Below, piece after piece: positions 23,288-31,791 of a DNA stretch of 64,000 nt (positions are counted from its first letter, which is position 1; every line of letters begins with the position of its first letter). The notes beneath the pieces were generated by a model. It was given only the letters and a program-made list of their open reading frames with translations. It ran no database searches and was not told the DNA's origin. The DNA is from Streptomyces antibioticus (GTDB taxonomy: Bacteria > Actinomycetota > Actinomycetes > Streptomycetales > Streptomycetaceae): positions 201,434 to 265,433 of the forward strand of contig NZ_KQ948431.1 in NCBI RefSeq assembly GCF_001514065.1, written 5' to 3'. A program made the position numbers and the translations under genes.

Positions 23288-24277
23288 TCACGCGCCGCGG
23301 AGCGTCCGCGAGGGCGTCTCACCGAACCGCTCCCGATACCGCGACGCGAACCGGCCCAGATGCGCGAACCCCCACCGGTGCGCCACGTCCGACACGGTCG
23401 TCGCTCCCGGCTCCGAGGCCCGCAGCTCGGCGTACACCCGTTGCAGGCGCACGTCGTACACGTACGCCATCGGCGACATCCCGACGTGCCTGCGGAACGC
23501 CTCCTGGAGCGTGCGCACCCTGACCCGCGCGATCCCCGCCAGCCGGGCGGCGTCGTACCCCTCGGCCGGCCGCTCCTGTACGGCGTCCATCACCCGCTTG
23601 ACCGAGGCGGGCCGCATCGGTGGCGGCGCGGGAGCCTCCAGTTCCTCCCGGTAGTTGTGCTCGGCCGCCAGCAACACCCCTTCGAGCAGGGTCTGTTCGA
23701 TGCGCGAGCGGATCAGCGGCCGCTCCAGCAGCCCGAGCGAGGTGTCCTTCTCCAGCAGCGCCCAGGTGGCCAACTGCGCCCAGCTGCGGCCGGGTCCGTC
23801 CCGCACGTCGACCGACGGCCCGAAGGCCGGCGGGCGGGAGACCGGCCGGTCGAGCAGGGACTCCAGGGCGAGATGGAGGGCCTGTTTGTCGATCTTCACG
23901 GTGAGCGCCTGGCAGTCGGGCGACCAGGCGTCGACCCGGATGCGCCGGGCCGGATCGAAGAAGACGGCGCTGCCCGTCGTCGCGAACACGACGTCCCCGC
24001 ACCCCTGTTGGACGCTGAAGCAGCCCCGCACCGGGACGGCCAGATGATAGGAGCCGGGCGCGGCGAAACCGCTGCGGATCTCGGTGCCGAAACAGATGTC
24101 GCCGACCGTGAGCGAGCCCAGGCCGAGCACGCTCAGCCTCGTCGTGAAGTCCTCGGTGGGGCCCACGACCTGAAGGTCCATGTCGTAGTAGTGGGCGGCG
24201 ATCACGTCGTGCGCCTCGTCCACGGAGCGCGTCGCGTACGAGCTGAAGTCGGCCGCCCGGCCCGGTGCCACGGTCAC
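23288..24277 (-). CDS. AraC-family transcriptional regulator
   Basis: About 329 residues. The N-terminal half is a cupin-like AraC_binding_2 domain (DFSSYATRSVDEAHDVIAAHYYDM, GSYHLAVPVRGCF, FFDPARRIRVDAWSPDC). The C-terminal hundred residues hold two helix-turn-helix motifs (ARLAGIARVRVRTLQEAFRRHVGMSPMAYVYDVRLQRVY, then TVSDVAHRWGFAHLGRFASRYRERFGETP). I prefer GTG 24277 because GGAGGCT stands eight bases upstream and the length fits the family; earlier starts at 24319 or 24343 lack that. Targets are unknown; no obvious partner gene is divergent from it. Confidence 0.9.
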   Translation of the reverse strand: MTVAPGRAADFSSYATRSVDEAHDVIAAHYYDMDLQVVGPTEDFTTRLSVLGLGSLTVGDICFGTEIRSGFAAPGSYHLAVPVRGCFSVQQGCGDVVFATTGSAVFFDPARRIRVDAWSPDCQALTVKIDKQALHLALESLLDRPVSRPPAFGPSVDVRDGPGRSWAQLATWALLEKDTSLGLLERPLIRSRIEQTLLEGVLLAAEHNYREELEAPAPPPMRPASVKRVMDAVQERPAEGYDAARLAGIARVRVRTLQEAFRRHVGMSPMAYVYDVRLQRVYAELRASEPGATTVSDVAHRWGFAHLGRFASRYRERFGETPSRTLRGA

Positions 24278-24415
24278 TGCGGAGCCTCCGATCTGCGCGC
24301 GCAGTACTCCGTTCAGCATGGCCACGCGTATGGCCGCGTACACCCCGCCCGCTTCCGGTTTTCACAGCCTCTCCTCAGCGGCGGGGATTCCGCGAGGATT
24401 CGGCGCGGCCGAGCC

Positions 24416-24805
24416 TCACTCGCCCAGCATGCGCCCCAGTGCCTCCCGTTGCAGCGGCAGGACCTCGGCGTGCAGATCGCGCCCCTTGCGGGTCAGCGCC
24501 ACCCACACACCGCGCCGGTCCTCCACGCACACGGAGCGCTCCACCAGGCCGTCCTTCTCCAGTCGGCCGATCAGCCGGGAGAGCGCGCTCTGGCTGAGGT
24601 GGACCCGCCCGACCAGGTTCTGCACCCGGCACAGGTCGCCCTCCGCCGGGGCCTGCGCGGCGAGCAGGTCGAGCACCTCGAAGTCGCTCGCGCCCAGCCC
24701 GTGCGGGTGCAGCACCCGGTCGATCTCGCACATCGTGCGGGCGTGGACCGCCAGGATGTCCCGCCACTGTTCCTCGAGCCGGGTCCCGGCCGCGTTCACT
24801 GCCAT
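24416..24805 (-). CDS. MarR-family transcriptional regulator
   Basis: 129 residues with the MarR winged helix: GASDFEVLDLLAAQ, then LVGRVHLSQSALSRLIGRLEKDGLVERSVCVEDRRGVWVALTRKGRDL. The DRR wing tip is typical. MarR proteins usually repress their own gene and a neighbour in response to phenolics or oxidants. A palindrome-rich stretch lies immediately upstream. It is transcribed in the same direction as the VOC gene before it, 46 bases away. Confidence 0.92.
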   Translation of the reverse strand: MAVNAAGTRLEEQWRDILAVHARTMCEIDRVLHPHGLGASDFEVLDLLAAQAPAEGDLCRVQNLVGRVHLSQSALSRLIGRLEKDGLVERSVCVEDRRGVWVALTRKGRDLHAEVLPLQREALGRMLGE

Positions 24806-24806
24806 G

Positions 24807-24840
24807 CCCCCATGTTAATGCGCATGCATCCATATGGGGG
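24807..24840. promoter_or_regulatory. Palindrome-rich region upstream of the MarR gene
   Basis: CCCCCAT and ATGGGGG flank 20 bases that contain the perfect 8-base palindrome ATGCGCAT. This AT-rich patch is unlike its surroundings and directly abuts the MarR start codon, as expected for an autoregulatory operator. It is a candidate only. Confidence 0.4.
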
Positions 24841-24851
24841 CAGGGGCGGCC

Positions 24852-25196
24852 TCAGCTGTCCTGGGTGATCCCGATGAGGTTGCCGTCCGCGTCCTTCACG
24901 GAGGCGATCAGCTTGCCGCCGCCGACGTCCGTGACGTCCTGGAGCAACTCGGCGCCCGCGTCCAGCAGCGCGGCCAGGCGGGCCCGGATGTCCTCCACGT
25001 GCCAGTACGGCACCGGACCGGTCATGCCCCGCGCGTGCCCGTTGGGGTCGAGCCCCACGTCCTGACCGGCGTCCTTGAAGCCGACGTAGTACGCCTCGTC
25101 GGCATACGGCTCGGTCTGGAGCAGGGCGATGAATACGGCCTTCGCCCTGGCGATGTCCTTCACGGGGTAAATGATGGTCTTCAGTCCGGCGGTCAT
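24852..25196 (-). CDS. VOC-family (glyoxalase/bleomycin-resistance fold) protein
   Basis: 114 residues with paired beta-alpha-beta modules: MTAGLKTIIYPVKDIARAKAVFIALLQTEPYAD, YYVGFKDAGQDVGLDPNG, YWHVEDIRARLAALLDAGAELLQD and KLIASVKDADGNLIGITQ. VOC proteins bind metal and small ligands in isomerases, dioxygenases or drug-binding proteins; the role here is unknown. The ATG at 25196 follows GGAGGAG; the upstream part of the frame is low-complexity and lacks family support. It sits upstream of the MarR gene on the same strand. Confidence 0.88.
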   Translation of the reverse strand: MTAGLKTIIYPVKDIARAKAVFIALLQTEPYADEAYYVGFKDAGQDVGLDPNGHARGMTGPVPYWHVEDIRARLAALLDAGAELLQDVTDVGGGKLIASVKDADGNLIGITQDS

Positions 25197-25289
25197 GGTG
25201 TGCTCCTCCGTTGGCTTTTCGTCGGTGGTTTCACCGTAGGGCGGGGGAGGGGGAACCGCTTCTCCGATCCTGACCGCTTGCCGGGACAC

Positions 25290-26321
25290 TCAGGTCGAGT
25301 CGCGTTTCACGAGCTCGGTCGGCAGGATCACCGCCATCGGGTCCTCGCCGTTGATCTGGGCCAGCAGCACCCGCACCATCTCGGCGCTGATCCGGTCGTA
25401 GGGCTGGCGGATCGTGGTGAGGGCCGGGGTGGCCTCCAGCGCGGCGACGGAGTCGTCGAAGCCGCCCACGGACACGTCCTCGGGGACCCGCCGGCCCGCC
25501 CTGGCCAGCGCGGCCAGGGCACCCTGCGCCATCAGGTCGGAGGCCACGAACACGGCGTCGAGGTCCGGGGCCTGCGCCAACAGCTGCTCGGCGCCCGCCT
25601 CGCCGCTCGCCCGGCTGTAGTCGCCGGAGACGATGAGCCGCTCGTCGACCGGGATGCCCGCGTCCGTGAGCACCTCCTTGTATCCGGCGAGCCGGTCCAC
25701 ACCGCCCGGGGTGTCCAGCGGGCCGCTGACCATGGCGATCCGGCGCCGCCCCAGGGAGAGCAGATGGCGCACCATGTCGCGGGCGCCGTCCCGGTCGTCC
25801 GCGGCCACGTAGCTCACCTTGGCGCCCGGCCCCATCGGCTTGCCGCACTGCACGAGCGGTACGCCCGCCTCGCGCAGTTCCTCCGCGACCGGGTCACCTG
25901 AATGACTGGAGACCAGCAGCACCCCGTCGACGTGCCCCGCGGTGATGTACCGCGTTATGCGCCGCCGTTCGTCCTTCGTGCCCGCCAGCATCAGCAGCAG
26001 CGGGATGTCGTGCGCGGCCAGCGCCTGGGTGCAGCTGCTGAGCAGGACGTTGAAGTTCGGGTCCTCGAAGAACCGCTCCTGAGGCTCCGTCAGCAGGAAG
26101 CCGATGGAGTCCGAACGGCCGGTGATCAGCGAGCGGGCGTGGCGGTTGACGACGTAACCCGTCTTGCGGATCGCCGCGTTGACCGCTTCCTGGGCGGCCG
26201 GGCTGACGTAGTGGCCGCCGTTGAGCACCCGCGAGACCGTGCCGCGCGAGACTCCGGCCTCGCGCGCCACGTCGTGGATCGTCGGCGGCTTGCGGCGGCC
26301 CCCCGTGTTGCTCATGGTCAT
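25290..26321 (-). CDS. ganR: LacI-family regulator of the galactan locus
   Basis: About 343 residues. The DNA-binding part is PTIHDVAREAGVSRGTVSRVLNGGHYVSPAAQEAVNAAI with the hinge helix region following. A periplasmic-binding-protein-like sugar domain covers the rest (IGFLLTEPQERFFEDPNFNVLL, GVPLVQCGKPM, GRRRIAMVSGP, DAVFVASDLMAQGAL, VSVGGFDDSVAALEATPALTTIRQPY). The ATG at 26321 overlaps the permease stop as ATGA, making it the last gene of the importer operon. By position it should repress the importer and the divergent ganB. The symbol follows the gan locus described in streptomycetes; the assignment is by context. Confidence 0.9.
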   Translation of the reverse strand: MTMSNTGGRRKPPTIHDVAREAGVSRGTVSRVLNGGHYVSPAAQEAVNAAIRKTGYVVNRHARSLITGRSDSIGFLLTEPQERFFEDPNFNVLLSSCTQALAAHDIPLLLMLAGTKDERRRITRYITAGHVDGVLLVSSHSGDPVAEELREAGVPLVQCGKPMGPGAKVSYVAADDRDGARDMVRHLLSLGRRRIAMVSGPLDTPGGVDRLAGYKEVLTDAGIPVDERLIVSGDYSRASGEAGAEQLLAQAPDLDAVFVASDLMAQGALAALARAGRRVPEDVSVGGFDDSVAALEATPALTTIRQPYDRISAEMVRVLLAQINGEDPMAVILPTELVKRDST

Positions 26322-27223
26322 GACTTTACGGCCCCGGACAGCAGATCGAGACTCCAGAACCGCTGGATGACCAGGAAGAGCGCGATCAGCGGGAACACCG
26401 CGAGGAACGCGCCGGTGATCACCAGGGTGTACAGCGCCGGCGTGTTGGCGCCCTGCTCCAGGAGCGTGTACAGACCGAGCGTGATCGGGAACTTCTCGTC
26501 GTCGCTCAGCATGATGTAGGGGAGCAGGAAGTTGTTCCAGATCGCCACGAACTGGAACAGGAAGACCGTGACCATGCCCGGGACCATCATCGGCAGCGCG
26601 ACCCGGCTGAAGATCCGCCACTCGCTCGCCCCGTCCATCCGCCCGGCCTCCACCACGTCCGCGGGCACGGCGGCCTGGGCGTAGATACGGGCGAGGTAGA
26701 CGCCGTACGGCGAGAGGATCTGCGGCAGCAGCACGGACAGGTAGGAGTCGGTCAAGTCCGCCTGCGCCAGCAGCAGATACTGCGGCACGGCGAGGATGAC
26801 CGGCGGCATCAGCACACCCGCGAGCAGCACGTTGAACATCGTCTCGCGGCCGCGGAAGCGGTAGATCGCCAGCGCGTAGCCGCTGAACGCCGACACCACC
26901 GTGGACAGCAGCGCGCCGCACCCGGCGTAGAAGGCTGAGTTGCCCATCCACTGCCAGTAGACGCCGTCGCGGTAGGCGCTCAGGTCCTTGAGATTGTCGA
27001 CGAAGCCCGAGCCCGGCAGGAACGTGAAGGTCGAGAACAGTTCCTCGCCGGACTTGGTCGAGGCGATGACCACCCAGGCGACCGGCAGCAGCGTGTACAG
27101 CGCGCCGATCAGCAGGGTGAGCGTCGGGACGAGCGCGATCCGGCGGCGCAGGGGCGGGCCCTGGGCGGCGCCGGGCGTGGTGCCGGCGGCCGGCTCGGCC
27201 TTGCGGACGGCAAGAGAACTCAT
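26318..27223 (-). CDS. ganG: Sugar ABC transporter permease, MalG type
   Basis: 301 residues with six predicted membrane segments. The cytoplasmic EAA loop reads VVEAGRMDGASEWRIFSRVALPMMVPG, the site that docks the ATPase. It pairs with the MalF-type permease to form the channel of a CUT1 importer. The ATG at 27223 overlaps the preceding permease stop by four bases, and the stop overlaps ganR. No ATPase gene is present, so a shared MsiK-like ATPase is presumably used, as is common in Streptomyces. Confidence 0.93.
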   Translation of the reverse strand: MSSLAVRKAEPAAGTTPGAAQGPPLRRRIALVPTLTLLIGALYTLLPVAWVVIASTKSGEELFSTFTFLPGSGFVDNLKDLSAYRDGVYWQWMGNSAFYAGCGALLSTVVSAFSGYALAIYRFRGRETMFNVLLAGVLMPPVILAVPQYLLLAQADLTDSYLSVLLPQILSPYGVYLARIYAQAAVPADVVEAGRMDGASEWRIFSRVALPMMVPGMVTVFLFQFVAIWNNFLLPYIMLSDDEKFPITLGLYTLLEQGANTPALYTLVITGAFLAVFPLIALFLVIQRFWSLDLLSGAVKS

Positions 27224-28143
27224 CGTGCTGCCTCCTGCTTCTGGCGACGGTTCGCGGCCCGCAGGAACCCGAAGGACAGCAGCAGCGTGGCGAGCGCGAT
27301 GATCACGGCCTGTGCGGCCGCCGCGTAGATGTCGTTGGTGCCGAACGCGTCCCGGTACACCTTCATCAACGGGCTCCACGTCGTGGACACCGAGTTGGTC
27401 AGGGGCTTGAGGGTGGTCGGCTCGTTGTAGACCTGGAGCGTGGCGATGATCGAGAAGAAGAAGGTCAGCACCAGCGAGGGCGCCACCATCGGGATCTTGA
27501 TCTTCAGGGCGACCTGGCGCGGGGTGGCCCCGTCCAGCTTCGCCGCCTCGTACACCTCGGCCGGGATGGCCTGGAGCGCGGTGTAGATGACGATCATGTT
27601 GAAGCCGGTGCCGCCCCACACCGCGATGTTGGAGAGGGCGGCATACAGCGGCCCCCCGCTGAGCAGGTCCGGCTGCGGCAGACCGAGCTTGTCCAGCACG
27701 TAGTAGAACGGGCTGACGTCCGGCAGGTACAGGAAGCCCCACAGCATGGCCGCCACGACGCCGGGAATGGCGTACGGCAGGAAGATCGCGAGGCGGGTGA
27801 AGGGGGTGAACCGGACCTTGTCGCTGTCGAGCATCAGCGCGAAGAGCAGGGCGAGGCCCAGCATCACGGGGACGACGATGCAGCCGTAGCCGAGGACGCG
27901 CAGCGCGCCGTGCAGCAGCTCGCTGTCATGGAGGGCGGCGGTGTAGTTCGACAGGCCCGCCCACACCTCCTCGCGGGCGCCCTTCCCGAGGCCGAGGCCC
28001 GAGACGTGCACCTTGCGGAAGCTGAGCCAGATCGCGTACCCGATGGGCAGCGCGAAGAAGACCAGGAAGAGGACCGTGGCGGGGATGAGGAAGGCATACG
28101 GGGCCCCCTTGACCCCGTACGGCTTCCGGCGTGCGCTCGTCAC
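27220..28143 (-). CDS. ganF: Sugar ABC transporter permease, MalF type
   Basis: 307 residues, six membrane segments. Recognisable parts are YAFLIPATVLFLVFFALPIGYAIWLSF near the N-terminus and the EAA loop VYEAAKLDGATPRQVALKIKIPMVAPSL. It starts with a GTG that overlaps the binding-protein stop as GTGA. With the MalG-type partner it would import galacto-oligosaccharides made by the GH53 enzyme, judging from the locus. Confidence 0.93.
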   Translation of the reverse strand: MTSARRKPYGVKGAPYAFLIPATVLFLVFFALPIGYAIWLSFRKVHVSGLGLGKGAREEVWAGLSNYTAALHDSELLHGALRVLGYGCIVVPVMLGLALLFALMLDSDKVRFTPFTRLAIFLPYAIPGVVAAMLWGFLYLPDVSPFYYVLDKLGLPQPDLLSGGPLYAALSNIAVWGGTGFNMIVIYTALQAIPAEVYEAAKLDGATPRQVALKIKIPMVAPSLVLTFFFSIIATLQVYNEPTTLKPLTNSVSTTWSPLMKVYRDAFGTNDIYAAAAQAVIIALATLLLSFGFLRAANRRQKQEAAR

Positions 28144-29468
28144 TCGGAGACCCCGAAGCCCTGCTTCTTGAGGTCGGCGACGGTGGCGGCCTGCATCGTG
28201 TCCAGGGCGGCGGCGAAGTCCGACTTGTTCTTGGCGGCGGCGCCGAAGGCGTCGTTGAAGGCCGTGTAGGCGACGTTCACGTTCGGGCCCCAGGCGGAGG
28301 GTGCCGTGGTCTTCGCGATCTCGGCGGCCTTGGTGTAGAAGTCGGCCTGGTTCGAGAAGTACTCCGGAGCCTGGGCGAAGGCACCCGAGGTCTGGGCGTT
28401 GGTGGCGGCCGGGTAGATGCCGCTGTCCTTGGCCAGCGCGGTCAGGGCCGCGTCGTCCGTGTTCAGCCAGGCGGCGAACTTGGCGGCGGCCTCCTGGTGC
28501 TTGGAGTCCGTGGTGACGCCGGTGGAGGAGCCGCCCCAGCTGCCGGTCCTGTGCTCACCCGCCGTCCACTGGGGGAGCGGGGCCATCGCCCACTTGCCCT
28601 TGGTGTCGGGCGCGGCCGTGGTCAGCGTGCCGGGCGCCCACACGGCGGAGACCCAGGCGATCTGCTTGCCGGTGTTGAGCGCCTTGTTCCAGGCCGGGGT
28701 GTACATCGGCTGGTTGTCGACGGCGCCCTCCTTGACGAGGCCGCCCCAGAAGTCGGCGACCTTCTTGGTGGCCGCGTCGTTGATGGCGACCTTCCACTTG
28801 TCGCCCTCGGTGGTCCACCACTGGGCGCCGGCCTGCTGTGCCAGGCCCGCGAAGAGGCCGGAGTCGCTGGCGGAGAAGGTCGTGAGGTCGGTGCCGGGGG
28901 ACTTCTTCTTCAGCGCGCGGGCCGTCTCGGCGAACTCGTCCCAGGTGGTGGGGACGGTCAGGCCGTACTTCTTGAAGAGGTCCTGGCGGTAGTAGAACAT
29001 CATCGGGCCGATGTCCTGCGGGACCGCGTAGACGGCGTCCGTGCCCAGCGTGGTCTGCTGCCAGACGCCCTCGGCGAACTTGTCCTTCGCGTCGCCGACG
29101 TCCTTCGCTATGTCGGCGAGGGCGTCGTTGCTGACCAGGGTCGGCAGCGCCTGGTACTCGGCCTGGACGAGGTCGGGGGCCTTGCCGGCCTTGTGCGCGG
29201 TGAGGATCTTGGTGACCAGGGTGTCGCCGGACGCCTGCTTCTTCACCGTGACGGTGATCTGGTCCTTCTTGCCCTGGCCCTTGTTCCAGAGGTCGACGAC
29301 CTTGTCCATCCCGGGGGTCCAGGTCCAGTAGGTCAGCGAGACCGGCCCCGATGCGGTCTTCGAGTCGCCGTCGTCCGAACCGCAGGCGGCGAGTGCGGTG
29401 GCGCCGAGGGCGACGGCGACGGTGGATGCTGCCACTCTGCTGAGCCGGCTGCGCTTCGTGATGGGCAT
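28140..29468 (-). CDS. ganE: Sugar-binding lipoprotein of ABC importer
   Basis: 442 residues. The N-terminus has a Sec signal with a lipobox, ALAAC, so the mature protein is anchored by lipid at about Cys29. The rest is a CUT1-type solute-binding protein: VSLTYWTWTPGMDKVVDLWNKGQ, AGKAPDLVQAEYQALPTLVSNDALADI, QDIGPMMFYYRQDLFKKYGLTVPTTWDEFAETA and GSWGGSSTGVTTDSKHQEAAAKFAAWL. It is the first gene of the importer operon, with a LacI-type palindrome about 55 bases upstream. Confidence 0.94.
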   Translation of the reverse strand: MPITKRSRLSRVAASTVAVALGATALAACGSDDGDSKTASGPVSLTYWTWTPGMDKVVDLWNKGQGKKDQITVTVKKQASGDTLVTKILTAHKAGKAPDLVQAEYQALPTLVSNDALADIAKDVGDAKDKFAEGVWQQTTLGTDAVYAVPQDIGPMMFYYRQDLFKKYGLTVPTTWDEFAETARALKKKSPGTDLTTFSASDSGLFAGLAQQAGAQWWTTEGDKWKVAINDAATKKVADFWGGLVKEGAVDNQPMYTPAWNKALNTGKQIAWVSAVWAPGTLTTAAPDTKGKWAMAPLPQWTAGEHRTGSWGGSSTGVTTDSKHQEAAAKFAAWLNTDDAALTALAKDSGIYPAATNAQTSGAFAQAPEYFSNQADFYTKAAEIAKTTAPSAWGPNVNVAYTAFNDAFGAAAKNKSDFAAALDTMQAATVADLKKQGFGVSE

Positions 29469-29521
29469 GGATCTCTCCCCTGACCTGGGCCCCCGCCGGT
29501 TGCGGAAGGCCTGCCATGCGT

Positions 29522-29537
29522 CTGTGAGCGTTCACAG
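29522..29537. promoter_or_regulatory. Candidate GanR operator
   Basis: CTGTGAGCGTTCACAG is a near-perfect palindrome (14 of 16 positions symmetric) with the central CG of LacI-family sites. It lies between the divergent importer operon and the GH42 gene, ideally placed to control both. Confidence 0.75.
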
Positions 29538-29610
29538 TAGAGAAACATCCCGGACACTTGTCAATGGTTGTTGCTGTGCGGTTATGTTGGGCTCGCATCA
29601 CCGATCACGT

Positions 29611-29626
29611 GTGTGCACGTTCCCAA
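29611..29626. promoter_or_regulatory. Degenerate second copy of the GanR-like operator
   Basis: GTGTGCACGTTCCCAA matches the stronger palindrome at 11 of 16 positions and lies about 30 bases before the GH42 start. It may be a weaker auxiliary site, or chance similarity. Confidence 0.3.
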
Positions 29627-29653
29627 ATGATCGACCAAACGGGAGAGAGATCC

Positions 29654-31675
29654 ATGCCGGAGACCAGCCCCAAGGGCCTCACCAGGCTCGCCTTCGGTGG
29701 GGACTACAACCCCGAGCAGTGGCCGGAGAGCGTCTGGCAGGAGGACGTCCGCCTGATGCGCGAGGCCGGCGTCACCATGGTGAGCGCCGGGATCTTCTCC
29801 TGGGCGCTCCTGGAGCCGTCACCCGGGGTGTACGACTTCGGCTGGCTCGACCGTCTCCTCGATCTGCTGCACGAGAACGGCATCCGCGTCGACCTCGGCA
29901 CCCCCACCGTGGTGCCGCCCGTCTGGTTCTACCGGGCCCACCCCGACGCCCTGCCGGTGACGGCCGAGGGCGTGCGCTACGAGTTCGGCTCCCGGGGCGC
30001 GATCTGTCACAGCAACGCCGACTACCGCGCGGCCGCCGCGACCATCACGACCAAGCTGGCCGAACGCTACGGCGACCACCCGGCGCTCGCGATGTGGCAC
30101 GTCCACAACGAGTACGGCGTCCCCGTCTCGGCCTGCTACTGCGACTCCTGCGCCGCCCACTTCCGCCGCTGGCTGGAGTCGTCGTACGGCACGGTCGACG
30201 CCGTCAACGAGGCCTGGGGCACGGCGTTCTGGGGCCAGCGCTACGGCGGTTTCGAGGACATCAACCCGCCGCGCCTGAGCCCCACCGTCGGCAACCCCGC
30301 CCAGGCCCTGGACTACAAGCGCTTCGCCGACGCCACCATGCGCGAGAACTTCGTCATGGAGCGGGACATCCTGCACCGCCTCGCGCCCGGCATCCCGGTG
30401 ACGACCAACTTCATGACCGCCCTCAGCCAGTGCGACTCCGTCGACTACTGGGCCTGGGGCCGCGAGGTCGACATCGTCACCAACGACCACTACCTGATCA
30501 CCGACGGCCGCCGCACCCATGTGAACCTCGCGATGGCCGCGGACCTCACCCGCTCCGTGGCCGGGGGAGCGCCCTGGATCCTGCTGGAGCACTCCACCTC
30601 GGGCGTCAACTGGCAGCCCCGCAACCCCGCCAAGGCCCCGGGCCAGATGGCCCGCAACTCCCTCGCCCACGTGGCGCGCGGCTCCGAGGGAGCCATGTTC
30701 TTCCAGTGGCGCCAGTCCCGCCGCGGCGCCGAGAAGTTCCACTCCTCGATGCTCCCGCACGGCGGCACCGACACGCGCGTGTGGCGCGAGGTCGTCCAAC
30801 TCGGCGCCTCGCTCGACTCGTTGAGCACGGTCCGCGGCACCCGCACCGAGGCCGACGTCGCCGTCCTGTGGGACTGGCACTCCTGGTGGGCGCAGAGCCT
30901 GGACTGGCGCCCCAGCGAGGACCACGACGCCCGCGAGCGCGCCGACGCCTTCTACGAGACGCTCTACGACCGCCATCTCACGGTCGACTTCGCCCACCCC
31001 GAAGCCGACTTGTCGAGGTATCCCCTTGTCGTCGTACCGGCCCTCTACCTGATGACCGAGGCCGCCGGGAACAACCTCGAGCGGTACGTCGAGAACGGCG
31101 GCACCCTCGTCGTCTCGTACTTCTCCGGCATCGTCGACGAGCACGACGCCGTGCACGAAGGCGCCTACCCCGGCCCGCTGCGTGATGTCCTCGGCCTGAC
31201 CGTCGAGGAGTTCTCGCCGCTGCTGAAGGACCAGTCGGTGCGCCTCACCGGCGCCGACGGCTCCGAGCTCAGCGGCGACGTCTGGACGGAGTTCGTCGTC
31301 CCGCGCGGCGCGGAGACCGTGTGGACGTACGCCGACGGTCTCACCGCCGGCCACCCGGCGGTCACCCGGCACCGCTTCGGCCAGGGCTCCGCCTGGTACG
31401 TGTCCACCCGCCTCGGCGTCGAGGGCCTCGACGCCCTGCTGGGCTGGGCCGCCGAGGACGCCGGGATCGCGCCGCGCGCCGACCTGCCCCGCGACGTCGA
31501 AGTGGTGCGCCGCACCGGCGAGTCGGGCACCTACCTGTTCGCGATCAACCACACCGGTTCGGACACCAAGGTGCCGCTGGAGGTCTCCGGCACCGAGCTG
31601 CTGACCGGTGAACGCGCCGCGGGCCGCCTGGAGGTCCCGGCGGGCGCCGTGCGGGTCGTACGACTCGACGGCTGA
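29654..31675 (+). CDS. ganB: GH42 beta-galactosidase
   Basis: 673 residues without a signal peptide, so cytoplasmic. The family signature FGGDYNPEQWPESVWQED starts the barrel; the acid/base E153 lies in HNEYG and the nucleophile E312 in LLEHSTSGVNW. A Cys set (CYCDSC) resembles the structural metal site of GH42 enzymes. A trimerisation/beta-trefoil-like middle and a small beta domain follow. It would release galactose from imported beta-1,4-galacto-oligosaccharides. The ATG at 29654 is behind GGGAGAGAGA; earlier codons of the frame overlap the operator region. Confidence 0.95.
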   Translation: MPETSPKGLTRLAFGGDYNPEQWPESVWQEDVRLMREAGVTMVSAGIFSWALLEPSPGVYDFGWLDRLLDLLHENGIRVDLGTPTVVPPVWFYRAHPDALPVTAEGVRYEFGSRGAICHSNADYRAAAATITTKLAERYGDHPALAMWHVHNEYGVPVSACYCDSCAAHFRRWLESSYGTVDAVNEAWGTAFWGQRYGGFEDINPPRLSPTVGNPAQALDYKRFADATMRENFVMERDILHRLAPGIPVTTNFMTALSQCDSVDYWAWGREVDIVTNDHYLITDGRRTHVNLAMAADLTRSVAGGAPWILLEHSTSGVNWQPRNPAKAPGQMARNSLAHVARGSEGAMFFQWRQSRRGAEKFHSSMLPHGGTDTRVWREVVQLGASLDSLSTVRGTRTEADVAVLWDWHSWWAQSLDWRPSEDHDARERADAFYETLYDRHLTVDFAHPEADLSRYPLVVVPALYLMTEAAGNNLERYVENGGTLVVSYFSGIVDEHDAVHEGAYPGPLRDVLGLTVEEFSPLLKDQSVRLTGADGSELSGDVWTEFVVPRGAETVWTYADGLTAGHPAVTRHRFGQGSAWYVSTRLGVEGLDALLGWAAEDAGIAPRADLPRDVEVVRRTGESGTYLFAINHTGSDTKVPLEVSGTELLTGERAAGRLEVPAGAVRVVRLDG

Positions 31676-31687
31676 GACCCACCGACT

Positions 31688-31727
31688 CCCCTCCGCCCGT
31701 GCGAGCCGCGAGCCGCGGGTGGAGGGG
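31688..31727 (+). terminator. Hairpin between ganB and ganA
   Basis: CCCCTCC-g-CCCG pairs with CGGG-t-GGAGGGG, giving eleven pairs plus a central G-T wobble or mismatch, with a GC-rich loop. It begins 13 bases past the ganB stop. It may partially terminate or stabilise transcripts, letting the two genes be expressed at different levels. Confidence 0.6.
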
Positions 31728-31791
31728 ACCCTTCGTCGTCCTCGGCGAAGGCACCCCCAACCCCATTTTGTCGAAGGGACGACGGACGACG